A stretch of DNA of 6,812 nucleotides, from assembly GCA_029554925.1 (NCBI GenBank), contig JAKPUV010000461.1, positions 1 to 6,812 of the forward strand. Direction: 5' to 3'. Made by a program: the position numbers and the translations under genes. The notes beneath the pieces were generated by a model, which was not told the origin of the DNA, did no database searches, and worked only from the letters and a program-made list of their open reading frames with translations. The first letter of the stretch is position 1, and the number at the start of each line of letters is the position of its first letter. Source of the stretch: Candidatus Hydrogenedentota bacterium (GTDB lineage Bacteria > Hydrogenedentota > Hydrogenedentia > Hydrogenedentales > CAITNO01). Below, piece after piece: positions 4,323-6,812 of the stretch.

Positions 4323-6812
4323 GCGACCCTTCCTGGAACCGTGGACATGACCAGAAGTGTCGCCGGTCTGGGGGAGGTGTCCCCCGGAACACTGGGGTTT
4401 TCCGTGACGCTGACCATCACCGCCGCCCCGGACATCGCCCCCGCGGTCACCGCTCTGGCCGTGGAGGAGAACGTGCCCGCAGGGTGGGCCTACATGGGGG
4501 TCTCCGGCAGCCCGATGCCCATGGAGCGGCTTGACGGCTCGCTTCTCCAGCTTTTCTGGATCGACACGCCGGACATGTCAGCGCCCGTCGTGCTGGAATA
4601 CTATCTGGAGGCCCCGGCGGCCCAGGCCGACGCGACAATTACGGGAAAGGTGCTCTACCGCACCAACAGCGGGCCCCTGGAGTCCCCCGAAGTCGTCACG
4701 CTTCCCAACGAGATCAACTGCCTTTTCCTGACCCGCTCCTCGTCGTTGCCGGGCTACGTCCCGGGTGCCCAGCTGACCTTCACGGTCACGGTCAACAGTT
4801 TCTGTCTTGAGGCGGTCACCGCCCTCGCCGTCGTGGAGGTGTGCCCCGCTGGTTGGACCTTTGTTTCCGCCACGGGCGTCGCCGACAACGGCGGGTTGGA
4901 GCCTTCTCCCGGCGCGGAGGGGCCCTTTGAGTTTGTCTGGCTGTCGCCCATTCCCTTATTCCCGTACACCTTCACCTACACTGTCGCCGTCCCCGAGTCG
5001 CAGGAGGGAGCGGCCGTGGTTTCCGGACAGGCCATCAGCCGCCTCAGCGGCCCGGAACTCCGCTCCCCCATGGTGGACACGTCCCTAGACTACATTGACA
5101 CGGTTGCCCCGGTCATCGTGCTCAACGGGGGATCCCCGGTCACGGTCGAGTGCGGCGGGGTCTACACGGAGCTGGGAGCGACGGCGACGGACAATGTCGA
5201 TCCCGTGGTGAATGTCATTGTGGATAACAGCGCGGTGAACACCTCCTCGCCGGGCAGCTACACGGTCTATTACGACGCCGCGGACAGTGCGGGCAACGCC
5301 TCGCAGGAAACACGCACCGTTGTGGTCGAGGACACCACGGCCCCCACGGTGGTGATTGACGGCGGAACCACCCAGGCCGGCGCCTGCGGCGTTCCCCTGA
5401 CGCTGAACACCGCCACCGCTTCGGACGTCTGCCAGGGGTCCGTCGCCGCGACGGTCTTCGATCTTGGCGGCCTCAATCCCGCCGATCCCGCCGTCGGCGT
5501 GTATTTCGTGGTGTACGAGGCGGTGGACAGCGCGGCAAACCGCGGAACCGCCACCCTCACGGTCACCGTCACCGACACGGCCATGCCCCTGTTGACGCTC
5601 AACGGCGCCAATCCCCTCACCGTGGAATGCGGTACCGCTTTCACCGACCCGGGCGCCACGGCGACCGACACCTGCGCGGGCAACCTCACCCCCGTCATTG
5701 TGACGGAAGGCGCCGTTGACACCGCCGTTCCCGGGCTGTATGTGCTGACCTACACCGTTGAGGACCCGTCCGGCAACACCGCCTCGCTGGCCCGGGATGT
5801 CCAGGTGGTGGACACGACCCCCCCGCTGATCTCCCTCCTGGGCGCCTCCACCATGACCCTCACCCTGGGCACGGCGTACACCGAGCCCGGGTATTCGGCC
5901 TCCGACACCTGCGCCGGCGACCTCACCGGCGGCGTGTCGGTTACGGGAACGGTGAACTCCAACGCTTTGGGAACCTATGTCCTAACCTATTCCGTGTCCG
6001 ACGGGGAGGGCAATTCCGCCGAGACAACCCGGACGGTCACGGTCATCCTGGGGGCCGCGCCTGAAATCACAATCCTGGGCGAGAATCCCGCCACCGTGGA
6101 GTGCGGCGGCACCTACGAGGACGCGGGCGCCACGGCCAGTGACGCGGAGGACGGCGACCTGACCCTGTACATTCTGGTGGACAATCCCGTAGACGCCTCC
6201 GTCCCCGGTGTCTATCTGGTTTCCTACGAGGTCACCGACGCCGACCTGAACACCACAACCGCCCAGAGGACGGTGGTGGTGGAGGATGTGACGGCGCCCG
6301 TACTCACGCTGCAGGGAGACAACCCGCTGGTCTTACAGTGCGGCGGCTCCTTCTCCGATCCCGGCGCGACCGCGCTGGACGCCTGCCAGGGAAATCTGGA
6401 CGCGGCCATCGCCGTCTACTCAAACGTGGACATGAGCTCGGCCGGACTCTACGACATGCAGTACGTGGTGCGGGACGCCTCCGGCAATGAAAGTTCCGAA
6501 ACGCGCTACGTGGAGGTGGTGGACACCGTGGCGCCCATGATCCTCCTCCTCGGCGACAATCCCATGGTTCTGGAGTGCGGCGCGCCCTTTGTCGAGCCGG
6601 GCGTGATCGGAAGCGACGCCTGCGACGGCACGGTGGAGGTCACCAGTTCGGCGGCCTTCGTCACCTTCGGGACCGTGGGGCAGGTGACCGTCACCTACAC
6701 CGCGCAGGACGGCGCGGGGAACACGGCGGAGGCGGTGAGAACCGTCAACATCGTGGACACCACGCCCCCGGCGCTCACGCTGCTGGGTGCCTCCCCGATG
6801 GTGGTCCCCCAG
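4263..6812 (+). CDS. Exported multidomain protein with HYR/DUF5011-type Ig-like repeats (partial, C-terminus beyond the window)
   Basis: The frame is open from ATG 4263 to the right edge: exactly 850 codons, no stop. Residues 1-20 form a signal peptide with an ATA/A cleavage site. Residues about 30-150 and 157-278 are two tandem copies of a beta-rich domain, both with VTALAV and then PAGW. From residue 279 there are seven full Ig-like repeats of 78-81 residues and the first 19 residues of an eighth. Each repeat typically starts DTxxPxxxLxG, continues with ECG, then DPGATAxD, and ends with DxxGN and TRTVxVV. This pattern belongs to bacterial Ig-like domains of the DUF5011/HYR kind, which form rigid stalks in secreted or surface proteins. 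No catalytic domain is visible here. A function in adhesion, surface layer or as a carrier for a C-terminal domain beyond the edge is inferred. It has its own strong promoter. Confidence 0.95.
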   Translation, partial: MKNLGVVLAAVLTICGFATAATLPGTVDMTRSVAGLGEVSPGTLGFSVTLTITAAPDIAPAVTALAVEENVPAGWAYMGVSGSPMPMERLDGSLLQLFWIDTPDMSAPVVLEYYLEAPAAQADATITGKVLYRTNSGPLESPEVVTLPNEINCLFLTRSSSLPGYVPGAQLTFTVTVNSFCLEAVTALAVVEVCPAGWTFVSATGVADNGGLEPSPGAEGPFEFVWLSPIPLFPYTFTYTVAVPESQEGAAVVSGQAISRLSGPELRSPMVDTSLDYIDTVAPVIVLNGGSPVTVECGGVYTELGATATDNVDPVVNVIVDNSAVNTSSPGSYTVYYDAADSAGNASQETRTVVVEDTTAPTVVIDGGTTQAGACGVPLTLNTATASDVCQGSVAATVFDLGGLNPADPAVGVYFVVYEAVDSAANRGTATLTVTVTDTAMPLLTLNGANPLTVECGTAFTDPGATATDTCAGNLTPVIVTEGAVDTAVPGLYVLTYTVEDPSGNTASLARDVQVVDTTPPLISLLGASTMTLTLGTAYTEPGYSASDTCAGDLTGGVSVTGTVNSNALGTYVLTYSVSDGEGNSAETTRTVTVILGAAPEITILGENPATVECGGTYEDAGATASDAEDGDLTLYILVDNPVDASVPGVYLVSYEVTDADLNTTTAQRTVVVEDVTAPVLTLQGDNPLVLQCGGSFSDPGATALDACQGNLDAAIAVYSNVDMSSAGLYDMQYVVRDASGNESSETRYVEVVDTVAPMILLLGDNPMVLECGAPFVEPGVIGSDACDGTVEVTSSAAFVTFGTVGQVTVTYTAQDGAGNTAEAVRTVNIVDTTPPALTLLGASPMVVPQ
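4350..5096 (+). repeat. Tandem duplication of a PAGW-containing beta domain
   Basis: Residues about 30-150 and 157-278 align along their length. TRSVAGLGEV matches TRSSSLPGYV. VTALAV (62-67) matches VTALAV (185-190), and PAGW (72-75) matches PAGW (195-198). LFWI...VVLEYYLEAP (97-118) matches FVW...FTYTVAVP (224-244). ITGKVLYRTNSGPLESPEV matches VSGQAISRLSGPELRSPMV. The offset is 123-127 residues. The copies are well diverged, so the duplication is old. The fold looks like a beta sandwich similar in style to DUF11-type surface repeats; I do not assign a family. Confidence 0.75.
5097..6812 (+). repeat. Array of seven full and one partial Ig-like (DUF5011/HYR-type) repeats
   Basis: Repeats begin at nucleotides 5097, 5331, 5574, 5811, 6048, 6285, 6522 and 6756 (residues 279, 357, 438, 517, 596, 675, 754, 832). 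Lengths are 78, 81, 79, 79, 79, 79 and 78 residues; the eighth is cut after 19. Six of the seven full copies begin with Asp of a DTxxP-like motif; the fifth begins LGAAPEI instead. The copies are divergent from each other, so this is not a recent DNA-level expansion. Cysteines at repeat positions 19 and 34 recur in several copies. Confidence 0.9.

Noticed and set aside
5270..6694. Several 61-150 codon minus-strand frames opposite the repeat array
   Set aside because: They recur in register with the Ig-like repeats and are mirror products of the repeated coding sequence, with no ribosome binding sites or domains of their own.
5097..6812. CRISPR-like or recent tandem DNA repeat
   Set aside because: The periodicity is at the protein level (78-81 residues). 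The nucleotide copies are diverged, and the frame is uninterrupted coding sequence.

Overview
This is a GC-rich bacterial window with three protein genes. One is partial on the minus strand at the left edge, one is complete on the plus strand in the middle, and one is partial on the plus strand running off the right edge. There are no RNA genes, insertion sequences or CRISPR arrays. Two of the three proteins carry Sec-type signal peptides and are very probably exported. The promoters are sigma70-like and Shine-Dalgarno sites are clear. A large exported sugar-hydrolase-like enzyme beside a protein built from HYR/DUF5011-type immunoglobulin-like repeats recalls environmental Gram-negative polymer degraders such as Hydrogenedentota, Planctomycetota, Verrucomicrobiota or Lentisphaerota. 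That placement is a weak guess from gene style, not from a marker gene.

Left (1-932, minus): the first 310 codons of a soluble protein with two probable winged-helix regions and no recognised function. It is open to the window edge. Next (933-1126): a compact divergent intergenic region. It holds a good promoter for the minus gene, a weaker one for the plus gene, and between them a CG-alternating hairpin followed by seven T residues that looks like an intrinsic terminator on the plus strand.

Middle (1127-4087, plus): a 986-residue exported protein. It resembles a TIM-barrel glycoside hydrolase followed by a glutamine-amidotransferase-like (beta-galactosidase trimerisation-like) domain and C-terminal beta-rich regions. 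Candidate catalytic acids are Glu318 and Glu442. A beta-rich segment appears to be inserted in the barrel.

Right (4088-4262, then 4263-6812, plus): a 175-base gap with a near-consensus promoter (TTGACG, 17 bases, TATAAT), a leader stem-loop and a strong ribosome binding site. It is followed by the first 850 codons of an exported repeat protein. That protein has a signal peptide, two tandem copies of a roughly 125-residue beta domain with a PAGW motif, then seven full and one cut copies of a roughly 79-residue Ig-like repeat. The two plus-strand genes have separate promoters, so they are neighbours rather than a proven operon. A plausible but unproven picture is an exported polysaccharide-acting enzyme beside a surface stalk or adhesin. 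I see no clearly new multi-gene system; the points most worth a second look are the enzyme family and the paired-cysteine repeat array.
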